A stretch of 8,472 nucleotides of DNA, from NCBI GenBank assembly GCA_022712235.1, contig JALAGW010000176.1:1-8472 (forward strand), written 5' to 3'. This DNA comes from Brevundimonas sp. GTDB taxonomy: Bacteria > Pseudomonadota > Alphaproteobacteria > Caulobacterales > Caulobacteraceae. Below, piece after piece: positions 1 to 5,992 of the stretch (positions are counted from its first letter, which is position 1; each line of letters starts with the position of its first letter). Below the pieces are notes generated by a model. It did no database searches, was not told the origin of the DNA, and worked only from the letters and a program-made list of their open reading frames with translations. The position numbers were made by a program, and so were the translations under genes.

Positions 1-486
1 CAGACCTTGTGCACCGTGCTGGAAGTAAGGCTGTGCATAAGCCAGCAGTTTTTCCATCGGCGCCACGGCGCGGGCGGTGACGATGTCGACCTCCACGTCC
101 TGCTCCTCGGCCCGTCCGTTGATCACGGTGGCCGGCAGATCGAGCGCGTCCACCACCTGCTGCAGGAAGCGGCAACGCTTGCCCAGGCTGTCGATCAGCC
201 AGACATGGGCCTCGGGACGATCCTTCAGAAGGATGGCCAGGACCACGCCGGGGAAGCCGGCGCCGGCGCCCAGATCGGCCCAGGTCAGAGCCTCGGGCGC
301 CAGAGCCAACAGCTGGGCGCTGTCCCAGGCGTGGCGGTTCCAGAAGTCGGGAATGGAGTCCGGGCCCACCAGGTTCATCACCTCATTGGCCTCGGTCAGC
401 ATGGCGAGGAAGGCGGTCAGATCCGCGATCTGGGATTCACTGGCGCCGGTATGGGCGCGAAAGGCGGCGACGGGGTCCAGGCTCAC
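1..486 (-). CDS. rsmG: 16S rRNA (guanine-N7) methyltransferase RsmG, C-terminus cut by window edge
   Basis: RsmG (GidB) is a cytoplasmic SAM-dependent methyltransferase that makes m7G in the 530 loop of 16S rRNA. The 162 visible residues show the family's features: an N-terminal helical part, NLV then RHAWDS at about 38-56, the SAM-binding loop DLGAGAGFPG at 71-80, and ARAVAP at 138-143. The usual length is about 200-215 residues, so roughly 45-50 are missing past the left edge. The start is taken as GTG at 486-484, because it overlaps the mnmG stop in a GTGA motif. The next in-frame ATG is too far inside the conserved region. The 4-bp overlap suggests translational coupling to mnmG. In Caulobacter and many other bacteria parA and parB follow this gene, which fits the parS sites here. 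Family assignment is firm; the start codon is fairly sure. Confidence 0.95.
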   Translation of the reverse strand, partial: MSLDPVAAFRAHTGASESQIADLTAFLAMLTEANEVMNLVGPDSIPDFWNRHAWDSAQLLALAPEALTWADLGAGAGFPGVVLAILLKDRPEAHVWLIDSLGKRCRFLQQVVDALDLPATVINGRAEEQDVEVDIVTARAVAPMEKLLAYAQPYFQHGAQGL

Positions 487-2390
487 GCGACAATGGTCTC
501 GACTTCTGCGGCGAGAGAGGTCGCCTTCTTCACATGGGCCAGCAGGGCCGTCAGGGCGCCGGGCGTCATGCCCTCGATCCGGCCCGCCTGCCCCAGGGTC
601 AGCGGACGGATCATGATCAGCTTCTCGCGGACCTCGTTCGACAGGCCGCCGATGGCGGCGTAGTCGAGGTCGGCCGGCAGGGACAGCCCCTCCTCCCGAC
701 GCAGGGCCTCGGCTTCGGCCGCCTGACGATCCAGATAGCCGGCATAGACAGCGTCGATCTCGACCTGCTCACGCACGGCGGGCGACCAGTCGGCGATCTC
801 GGGCCGAGCGGCGAGGAACTGATCCAGGGTCACATTGGGGAAGGACAGCAGGTCACGGATCGAGCGGCGCTGGCCGTCGGCGTTGACGCTGATGCCCAGG
901 ACGCCAGCCTCCTTGGGCGTGAACTGTGTTTCACGTGAAACACGGTTCGCCCGGTCCAACTGGCCGGCCTTGTCCAGCCATACCTTGGCACGGTCGCCGC
1001 CGACGATCCCCGCCTCGATGCCCAGGGCCGTCAGGCGCACGTCGGCGTTGTCGGCACGCAGGATCAGGCGGTACTCGGCCCGGCTGGTGAACATGCGATA
1101 GGGCTCGGTGACGCCGCGCGTCACCAGGTCGTCGATCATGACGCCGATATAGGCCTGGTCGCGGCCAAGGATGATGGGGTCCGAACCGGCGGCGGCGCGG
1201 GCGGCGTTGAGGCCAGCGATCAGGCCTTGCGCCCCCGCTTCCTCATAACCGGTCGTGCCGTTGATCTGGCCCGCCAGATAGAGGCCGGGGCGTTTCTTGA
1301 CCTCCAGCGCCGGGGTCAGTTCGCGCGGGTCGACATAGTCGTATTCGATGGCGTAGCCGAAGCGGAAGACCTCGACCGTTTCCAGACCGGGCATGGTCCG
1401 CAGGAAGGCCATCTGTGTGGCGTCCGACACCGAGGTCGAGATGCCGTTGGGATAGACGGTCGGATCATCCAGACCCTCCGGCTCCAGGAAGACCTGATGG
1501 CTGGTCTTGTCGGCGAAGCGGACCACCTTGTCCTCGATCGAGGGACAGTAGCGCGGCCCACGACCCGACAGCCTGCCGCCATAGACGGCGCTCTCGCCCA
1601 GGTTCTCGGCGATGATGCGATGCGTCTCTTCGGTCGTATGGGTGATGCCGCAGGCGATCTGCGGCACCTCGATCCTGTCGGTCAGGAAGCTGAACGGCAC
1701 GGGTTCGTCGTCCGCCGCCTGCATCTCCAGCCGGTCCCAGGCGATGGTGCGACCGTCCAGGCGAGCGGGCGTGCCGGTCTTCAGCCGCCCCATCATCAGG
1801 CCCGAACCATAGAGGTCGGCGGCCAGACCGGTCGACGGGGCCTCGCCGAAGCGACCGGCGGCGATACGCTCCTCGCCGCGATGAATGACGCCATTGAGGA
1901 AGGTGCCGGTCGTCAGGACCACGGCCCCGGCGCGCAGCTCGGTCCCCTCGCCCGTCGTCACGCCGACGACTCGGTCGCCGTTCAGGATCAGGGCCTCGGC
2001 CGTGCCGGCCATCAGGGTCAGGTTCGGCGTCTGGGCCAGCTCGGCCTGCATGGCCTCGCGATAGAGACGGCGGTCGATCTGGCTGCGCGGGCCGCGCACC
2101 GCGGCGCCCTTGGAACGGTTCAGCAGACGGAACTGGATGCCCGAGACGTCGGCCAGGCGGCCCATGACGCCGTCCAGGGCGTCGATCTCGCGCACCAGAT
2201 GGCCCTTGCCCAGGCCGCCGATGGCCGGGTTGCAGCTCATCTCGCCGATGGTTTCCAGCTTCTGGGTCAGCAGCAGGGTGCGGGCGCCGGCGCGCGCCGA
2301 GGCGGCCGCGGCTTCGCAGCCGGCGTGGCCGCCGCCGATGACGATGACGTCGAAGGTGTTCGAGGGAGAGGAAGTCATGGCCGAGGACAT
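483..2390 (-). CDS. mnmG: tRNA uridine-5-carboxymethylaminomethyl modification enzyme MnmG (GidA)
   Basis: MnmG is the FAD-dependent subunit that works with MnmE to install the (carboxymethyl)aminomethyl group at C5 of wobble U34 in certain tRNAs. In the 635-residue product the Rossmann FAD motif IGGGHAGCEAA is at about 18-28. The family signature GPRYCPSIEDKVVRF is at 278-292, and the second signature, beginning AGQINGTTGYEEAGAQG, is at 373-389. These include the conserved cysteine (C282) of the YCPS motif. Length is normal for the family (about 620-640). The start is uncertain: ATG at 2390 has a GGGA element 6 nt upstream, while ATG at 2378 would give 631 residues but has no clear Shine-Dalgarno. 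The gene lies 69 bp after mnmE and overlaps rsmG by 4 bp, so it is probably part of an mnmE-mnmG-rsmG operon. Codons 483-488 contain a perfect parS site. Confidence 0.97.
   Translation of the reverse strand: MSSAMTSSPSNTFDVIVIGGGHAGCEAAAASARAGARTLLLTQKLETIGEMSCNPAIGGLGKGHLVREIDALDGVMGRLADVSGIQFRLLNRSKGAAVRGPRSQIDRRLYREAMQAELAQTPNLTLMAGTAEALILNGDRVVGVTTGEGTELRAGAVVLTTGTFLNGVIHRGEERIAAGRFGEAPSTGLAADLYGSGLMMGRLKTGTPARLDGRTIAWDRLEMQAADDEPVPFSFLTDRIEVPQIACGITHTTEETHRIIAENLGESAVYGGRLSGRGPRYCPSIEDKVVRFADKTSHQVFLEPEGLDDPTVYPNGISTSVSDATQMAFLRTMPGLETVEVFRFGYAIEYDYVDPRELTPALEVKKRPGLYLAGQINGTTGYEEAGAQGLIAGLNAARAAAGSDPIILGRDQAYIGVMIDDLVTRGVTEPYRMFTSRAEYRLILRADNADVRLTALGIEAGIVGGDRAKVWLDKAGQLDRANRVSRETQFTPKEAGVLGISVNADGQRRSIRDLLSFPNVTLDQFLAARPEIADWSPAVREQVEIDAVYAGYLDRQAAEAEALRREEGLSLPADLDYAAIGGLSNEVREKLIMIRPLTLGQAGRIEGMTPGALTALLAHVKKATSLAAEVETIVA
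927..942. other. parS: parS centromere site inside mnmG
   Basis: The 16 bases TGTTTCACGTGAAACA match the conserved ParB-binding parS consensus exactly. The palindrome extends to 18 bp (926-943, GTG...CAC). It lies inside mnmG, where the minus strand reads codons for V-S-R-E-T at residues 484-488. ParB family proteins bind such sites as dimers, load as CTP-dependent clamps and spread to form the segregation complex. Two identical 16-mers elsewhere in the window make chance very unlikely. Confidence 0.95.
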
Positions 2391-2429
2391 AGTCCATCCC
2401 GGCCGAAATCGCCACTGGAACGACGCCGA

Positions 2430-2445
2430 TGTTTCACGTGAAACA
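2430..2445. other. parS: parS centromere site between mnmE and mnmG
   Basis: This is a second exact TGTTTCACGTGAAACA palindrome, in the 69-bp gap between the mnmE stop and the mnmG start. It begins 40 bp upstream of the chosen mnmG start. It is outside coding sequence, so selection for ParB binding is the simplest explanation. The bases next to it do not extend the palindrome. Confidence 0.95.
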
Positions 2446-2459
2446 CCGTGGTTCGGCGG

Positions 2460-3773
2460 CTATTTGCCGATGCAGAAGCTCGAGAAGACCTCACCCAGAA
2501 TGTCCTCGACGCCGATGGCGCCGGTGACGCGGGCCAGGGCGTCAGCCGCGCGGCGCAGGTCGTCGCCGGCCATTTCCGGGGCCAGATCCAGCGCCCGCCG
2601 ACCCGCCTCGAGCGCCGCCAGGGCCTCGACCAGACGACGCCGATGGCGCTCGCGTGTCACGGCGGGGAAGTCGGCGCCGGACAGGTCGCGGGCCAGACGG
2701 GCGGCGATCCAGTCGTGCAGTTCGGACAGCCCCTGCCCGCTCGCGGTGCTGAGGCTCAGGGCTTCGATCCCGTCCGCCGCCACGACGGCGCCGAGGTCGG
2801 CCTTGTTCAGAATCTGCAGATCGTCGGCCAAGGCGAAGGCCGATGCGGGATCTTCTCCCTGCCCCACGCCCGGCGCCCGGACCCAGAGCCGCAGGTCCGC
2901 CTCCTCTGCCCGACGGCGGGCGCGGCGGATGCCCTCGGCCTCGACCGGGTCCTCGCTATCGCGCAGACCGGCGGTGTCGGACAGGGTGACGGCATAGCCG
3001 CCGATCATCAGTTCGGCGTCCAGAACATCGCGCGTGGTGCCGGCGATGGGGGTGACGATGGCCGCCTCGCGCGCCGTCAGGGCGTTGAACAGCGACGACT
3101 TGCCGGCGTTGGTCTCGCCGATCAGGACGATGCGATAGCCCTCGCGTACCCGCCGTCCGCGATCGGAATCGGCCAGGGCGGCGCGCAGGTCAGCCGCCAG
3201 AGCGTCCAGCACAGGCCCGGCGGTGCGGGCCAGATTATCGGGGACCTCCTCATCCGGGAAGTCGATCTCGGCCTCCACCAGGGACAGGGCCTTCAGAAGA
3301 TCACGGCGGAAACCGGCGTAGGCAGCGGACAAGGCGCCGTCCAGTTGGCCCAGGGCCTGGATCTTCTGGGCCTCGGTCTCGGCGTCGATCAGGTCCGCCA
3401 CAGCCTCGGCCTGAGCCAGGTCCATGCGGCCGTTCTGGAAGGCCCGGCGGGTGAACTCGCCCGGTTCGGCCGGTCTCAGGCCGAGCGCGATCAGGGCGGT
3501 GCTGGCCGCCTCGATCACAGCGCGGCCGCCGTGCAGGTGAAGCTCGGCCGAGTCCTCGCCGGTATAGGAACGCGGGGCGACGAAGCGGAGGATGAGGGCT
3601 TCGTCTATCAGACGGCCGTCGTGGCGCAGGCTGCGCACCGAGGCCAGACGCGGCGTCAGACCCCCTGCCCCGAGTGCGGTCAGGGCAGTCTCCGTCCCCG
3701 GGCCCGATAGGCGCAGGACGGCGATGGCGCCTCGCCCCGGCGGGGTGGCGAGAGCAAAGATGGTGTCGGTCAT
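2460..3773 (-). CDS. mnmE: tRNA modification GTPase MnmE (TrmE)
   Basis: MnmE is the K+-activated GTPase partner of MnmG in wobble-uridine modification; it also binds the folate one-carbon donor. The 437-residue product has the N-terminal folate-binding domain (FALATPPGRGAIAVLRLSGP at 6-25), a helical region, and an inserted Ras-like G domain. G1 is GETNAGKS at 219-226, G2 is TTRD at 246-249, G3 is DTAG at 266-269 and G4 is NKAD at 323-326. The protein ends in FCIGK, with the catalytic cysteine at 434. The ATG at 3773-3771 is chosen because GGAGGAG lies 7 nt upstream and the family's usual N-terminus begins there; an in-frame codon 18 bp upstream lies within the Shine-Dalgarno region. mnmG follows downstream. 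The ribosome binding site overlaps one arm of a palindromic repeat. Confidence 0.97.
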   Translation of the reverse strand: MTDTIFALATPPGRGAIAVLRLSGPGTETALTALGAGGLTPRLASVRSLRHDGRLIDEALILRFVAPRSYTGEDSAELHLHGGRAVIEAASTALIALGLRPAEPGEFTRRAFQNGRMDLAQAEAVADLIDAETEAQKIQALGQLDGALSAAYAGFRRDLLKALSLVEAEIDFPDEEVPDNLARTAGPVLDALAADLRAALADSDRGRRVREGYRIVLIGETNAGKSSLFNALTAREAAIVTPIAGTTRDVLDAELMIGGYAVTLSDTAGLRDSEDPVEAEGIRRARRRAEEADLRLWVRAPGVGQGEDPASAFALADDLQILNKADLGAVVAADGIEALSLSTASGQGLSELHDWIAARLARDLSGADFPAVTRERHRRRLVEALAALEAGRRALDLAPEMAGDDLRRAADALARVTGAIGVEDILGEVFSSFCIGK

Positions 3774-3780
3774 ATCTGTT

Positions 3781-3787
3781 CTCCTCC
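3781..3787 (-). promoter_or_regulatory. mnmE ribosome binding site within a hairpin arm
   Basis: On the minus strand GGAGGAG ends 7 nt before the mnmE ATG and is a near-perfect Shine-Dalgarno. Five of its bases (3783-3787) also belong to the GGGGAGG arm of a 7-bp inverted repeat (3783-3789 with 3797-3803). In the transcript this arm could pair and hide the site. The base pairing is seen; any effect on translation is inference. Confidence 0.6.
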
Positions 3788-3897
3788 CCATTTCACGGGG
3801 AGGTGGATCGGCGCCGAAGGCGGCGAGACGGAGGGGCTGAGGCGGTGGAAAAACCCCTCCACCGCTTCGCGGTCCCCCTCCCCATGGAATGGGGAGG
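3783..3897. repeat. composite palindromic intergenic repeat element, about 115 bp
   Basis: The gap between mnmE and the DUF6489 gene is almost filled by nested inverted repeats. The two ends are hairpins with the same stem, CCTCCCC/GGGGAGG (3783-3789 with 3797-3803, and 3877-3883 with 3891-3897), each with a 7-nt loop. In the middle, GGAGGGG (3830-3836) can pair with CCCCTCC (3854-3860), or alternatively GCGGTGG (3842-3848) with CCACCGC (3859-3865). The design resembles the palindromic REP-like elements that I recall being scattered between genes in Caulobacterales and sphingomonad genomes. Only one copy is in this window, so repetitiveness in the genome is an inference. It begins 9 bp after the DUF6489 stop and could act as a terminator or mRNA-end structure. 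Confidence 0.65.
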
Positions 3898-3906
3898 AAA
3901 AGAGCA

Positions 3907-4146
3907 TCACGGCTTGGGCGCGCCCGTGACGGCGGCTTCCATCAGGCGGCGGAACTGATCCTGCGCCTGAACGCCGAAACTGGTCCAGGTCTTCATCAGT
4001 TCATCGGGCTGCATGGCCGCCATGTTGGCGTCCATCCGCTTCTGCATCTCGGCCACCAAGTGGTCGTTCAGCACGGTCACGTCCGGCAGGCCCAGGAAGG
4101 CGCGAGCCTCAGCCGGGGTGCAGTCGATCTCGATGTTCAGCTTCAT
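3907..4146 (-). CDS. small DUF6489-type conserved protein
   Basis: The 79-residue product has the look of DUF6489, a small alphaproteobacterial family of unknown function. It shows the N-terminal strand MKLNIEIDCTP, then EARAFLGLPDV at about 13-23, then an amphipathic helical part rich in Met, Glu and Ala. A second motif, LMKTWTSFGVQAQDQFRRLM, spans about 50-69. No signal peptide, membrane segment or catalytic motif is visible, so it is probably a soluble cytosolic protein. The ATG at 4146 is preferred over the adjacent GTG at 4149, because GAGGA at 4151-4155 then has better spacing. It is the only gene in the window with no known role. It lies between rho and mnmE, with parS starting 13 bp upstream and a palindromic repeat just downstream. 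Function is not predicted. Confidence 0.85.
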   Translation of the reverse strand: MKLNIEIDCTPAEARAFLGLPDVTVLNDHLVAEMQKRMDANMAAMQPDELMKTWTSFGVQAQDQFRRLMEAAVTGAPKP

Positions 4147-4158
4147 CACATCCTCGCG

Positions 4159-4174
4159 TGTTTCACGTGAAACA
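4159..4174. other. parS: parS centromere site upstream of the DUF6489 gene
   Basis: This is the third exact TGTTTCACGTGAAACA palindrome. It ends 3 bp before the GAGGA ribosome binding site and 12 bp before the ATG of the DUF6489 gene, inside what must be that gene's leader or promoter region. It is 1729 bp from the parS at 2430, which in turn is 1503 bp from the one at 927. ParB bound here could affect transcription of the DUF6489 gene. Confidence 0.95.
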
Positions 4175-4181
4175 TGACGGC

Positions 4182-4223
4182 GCCCCTCAAGCAGCCTCGC
4201 GCCGCGCGCGAGGCGCTAGGGGC
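4182..4223 (-). terminator. GC-rich inverted repeat after rho, possible transcript end
   Basis: A perfect 9-bp stem GCCTCGCGC/GCGCGAGGC (4194-4202 with 4206-4214) closes a 3-nt loop. An outer 6-bp stem GCCCCT/AGGGGC (4182-4187 with 4218-4223) extends it. It begins 5 nt after the rho stop codon in the direction of transcription. No T tract follows, so it is not a classic intrinsic terminator. It may block 3' exonucleases, assist Rho-dependent termination or simply separate the units. The structure is certain; the terminator role is a guess. Confidence 0.45.
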
Positions 4224-4228
4224 CCCAA

Positions 4229-5716
4229 TCAGGTATTCATGGACTGGAAGAAGTCGCCGTTGTTCTTGGACTGGCGCAGCTTGTCGAGCAGGAACTCGAT
4301 CGCGTCCTGCGGGCCCATCGGGTTGAGGATGCGGCGCAGGACATAGGTCTTGGCCAGCTGGTCCTTCGGCGTGATGAGGTCTTCCTTGCGGGTGCCGGAC
4401 TTGAGCACATCGATGGCCGGGAAGATGCGCTTGTCGGCGACCTTCCGGTCCAGGACGATTTCCGAGTTACCCGTGCCCTTGAACTCTTCGAAGATGACCT
4501 CGTCCATACGGCTGCCGGTGTCGATCAGGGCCGTGGCGATGATGGTCAGCGACCCGCCCTGCTCCACGTTGCGCGCGGCGCCGAAGAAGCGCTTGGGCCG
4601 TTGCAGGGCGTTGGCGTCGACACCCCCGGTCAGCACCTTGCCCGACGACGGGACGGTGGCGTTGTAGGCGCGGCCCAGACGGGTGATGGAGTCCAGCAGG
4701 ATGACCACGTCCTTCTTGTGCTCGACCAGACGCTTGGCCTTTTCAATCACCATTTCGGCCACGGCGACGTGGCGGGTGGCGGGCTCGTCGAAGGTGGAGG
4801 CCACGACCTCGCCCTTCACCGTGCGCTGCATGTCGGTGACTTCTTCGGGGCGTTCGTCGATCAGCAGGACGATCAGGAAGACCTCGGGGTGGTTCTTCTC
4901 GATCGACTTGGCGATGTTCTGCAGCATGACGGTCTTACCCACGCGCGGCGGGGCAACGATCAGGCAGCGCTGGCCCTTGCCCAGCGGGGCGACGATGTCG
5001 ATGACCCGGCCCGAGCGGTCCTTCAGCGGCGGGTCCTGAATTTCCATGTGCAGGCGCTCTTCGGGATAGAGCGGCGTCAGGTGGTCGAACAGGACCTTGG
5101 TCTTGACCATCTCCGGATCTTCGAAGTTGATCGTATCGACCTTCAGCAGGGCGAAATAGCGCTCGCCCTCACGCGGGCCGCGCACGGCGCCGTGCACCGT
5201 GTCGCCCGAGCGCAGGCCGAAGCGGCGGATCTGAGACGGCGAAACATAGACGTCGTCCGGACCCGGCAGGTAGTTGGCGTCCGGGCTGCGCAGGAAGCCG
5301 AAGCCGTCCGGCAGGATCTCCAGCACGCCCGAGGCGATGATCTCGACCTCTTCGTCGGCCAGGGTCTTCAGGATGGCGAACAGCAGGTCCTGCTTGCGCA
5401 GGTTGCCGGCGTTCTCGATGTCCAGGCCCTCGGCGAAGGCGACCAGGTCTTCCGGCGTCTTCTCGTTCAGTTCCTGCAGGGTGATGCGGCCATTGGGAAC
5501 GATGGGCTCGCCGTCCTCGTCCTCGTCGTCGGCCGTGGTGTCGACGCCGGTGTCGTCGTTGACGATTTCAGCGACGGCCTCGATCTCGACTTCCGGTTCC
5601 GGCGCGGGCTCAGCGGCCGCCTTCGATCCTCCCAGGGTCAGCGTCTTGCGCGGGCGTTCCGCAACAGTTTCAACGACTTCCGGGGCCTGGTCGTTGTTCT
5701 CGGGGGTATCGGTCAT
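4229..5716 (-). CDS. rho: transcription termination factor Rho
   Basis: Rho is the hexameric RNA-dependent ATPase and translocase that ends transcription at C-rich, unstructured RNA. The 495-residue product (numbering from ATG 5716) has an acidic, probably disordered extension at 1-75, including a DDEDEDGE run. The Rho_N helical domain follows (LQELNEKTPEDLVAFAEGL, about 80-98), then the cold-shock-like RNA-binding domain (GFGFLRSPDANYLPGPDDVY, about 138-157). The RecA-type core has the P-loop APPRVGKT at 255-262, DERPEEVTDMQ at 287-297, the Q-loop SSGKVLTGGVDANALQRPKR at 357-376, and GTGNSE with RKVADKRIFPAID near the end. It is about 75 residues longer than the 419-residue E. coli protein because of the extension. 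ATG 5716 is chosen for a weak GAGCGAG upstream; GTG 5731 would add five residues. It appears to be its own unit, with a long leader. Confidence 0.97.
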   Translation of the reverse strand: MTDTPENNDQAPEVVETVAERPRKTLTLGGSKAAAEPAPEPEVEIEAVAEIVNDDTGVDTTADDEDEDGEPIVPNGRITLQELNEKTPEDLVAFAEGLDIENAGNLRKQDLLFAILKTLADEEVEIIASGVLEILPDGFGFLRSPDANYLPGPDDVYVSPSQIRRFGLRSGDTVHGAVRGPREGERYFALLKVDTINFEDPEMVKTKVLFDHLTPLYPEERLHMEIQDPPLKDRSGRVIDIVAPLGKGQRCLIVAPPRVGKTVMLQNIAKSIEKNHPEVFLIVLLIDERPEEVTDMQRTVKGEVVASTFDEPATRHVAVAEMVIEKAKRLVEHKKDVVILLDSITRLGRAYNATVPSSGKVLTGGVDANALQRPKRFFGAARNVEQGGSLTIIATALIDTGSRMDEVIFEEFKGTGNSEIVLDRKVADKRIFPAIDVLKSGTRKEDLITPKDQLAKTYVLRRILNPMGPQDAIEFLLDKLRQSKNNGDFFQSMNT

Positions 5717-5731
5717 GGCGTGCTCGCTCAC

Positions 5732-5910
5732 GCGCTCGGACGCAAGAGGGCGTCGAGGGCGGTTCGTCTGTCGATGTCGCGGCCTTGCGGCCAGAGGGAG
5801 GGCGACGGGCTCCCGCAGGCTCGAACCGGCGGGCGTCGCAAGAAGAGAGGGACCGCCCTGCGGCCTACGCCGAACGGTTCATTGTCAGCGGAACCACGAA
5901 TGACCGGGCG
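5732..5910 (-). promoter_or_regulatory. structured, C-rich 5' leader of rho
   Basis: The non-coding stretch before rho contains a strong interrupted hairpin. GCGACG (5802-5807) pairs with CGTCGC (5834-5839), and CCCGC (5812-5816) pairs with GCGGG (5829-5833) inside it. Closer to rho, GGCC-GCAA-GGCC (5781-5792) could form a small tetraloop hairpin. On the transcribed strand pyrimidine-rich runs occur at 5837-5854 (GGTCCCTCTCTTCTTGCG) and 5791-5804 (CGCCCTCCCTCTGG). Rho genes in several bacteria are known to be autoregulated by Rho-dependent attenuation in a long leader. The C-rich runs could be such loading sites, but this is inference. No riboswitch is recognised. Confidence 0.4.
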
Positions 5911-5917
5911 CCGTCAA
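5911..5917 (-). promoter_or_regulatory. possible -35 element of a rho promoter
   Basis: The minus strand reads TTGACGG here, matching the TTGACGS -35 consensus of the Caulobacter housekeeping sigma factor. It lies between the hem operon's presumed terminator and rho, where a rho promoter is expected. I cannot find a good -10 match at the right distance, so this is weak evidence. Confidence 0.25.
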
Positions 5918-5941
5918 GCAAGGCCTTTCTTTTTTGGCCGC

Positions 5942-5967
5942 GGTCAAAAGGCTCCGCCTTTTCGACC
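5942..5967 (-). terminator. intrinsic-terminator-like hairpin after hemJ
   Basis: AAAAGGC (5946-5952) and GCCTTTT (5956-5962) form a 7-bp stem with a 3-nt loop. It is extended past a single bulged base (5963) by GGTC/GACC (5942-5945 with 5964-5967). It begins 25 bp after the hemJ stop. In the minus-strand RNA the 3' arm ends in UUUU, as in compact bidirectional terminators. Beyond it the minus strand is A-rich, while the plus strand carries a T-rich run at 5927-5936, so a plus-strand reading is less likely to matter. It probably ends the hemE-hemH-hemJ transcript. Confidence 0.5.
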
Positions 5968-5992
5968 CGACGCGGCCTGGCGCATTAGCGCC

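Noticed and set aside
1227..2441. Plus-strand open frame of 404 codons opposite mnmG
   Set aside because: Antisense shadow of a firmly identified MnmG; low-complexity composition.
2448..3710. Plus-strand open frame of 420 codons opposite mnmE
   Set aside because: Shadow of mnmE third-position GC; no recognisable domain or Shine-Dalgarno.
3791..3803. TTTCACGGGGAGG as a degenerate parS half-site
   Set aside because: Only the left half matches; the right half belongs to the palindromic repeat stem.
4158..4346. Short plus-strand frame beginning MFHVKH
   Set aside because: The start lies in the parS palindrome, which reads FHVKH in this frame by its nature; the rest is antisense to the rho end.
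5884..5901. Tiny minus-strand open frame (ATG to stop, about 5 codons) in the gap before rho
   Set aside because: No Shine-Dalgarno and too short to distinguish from chance.
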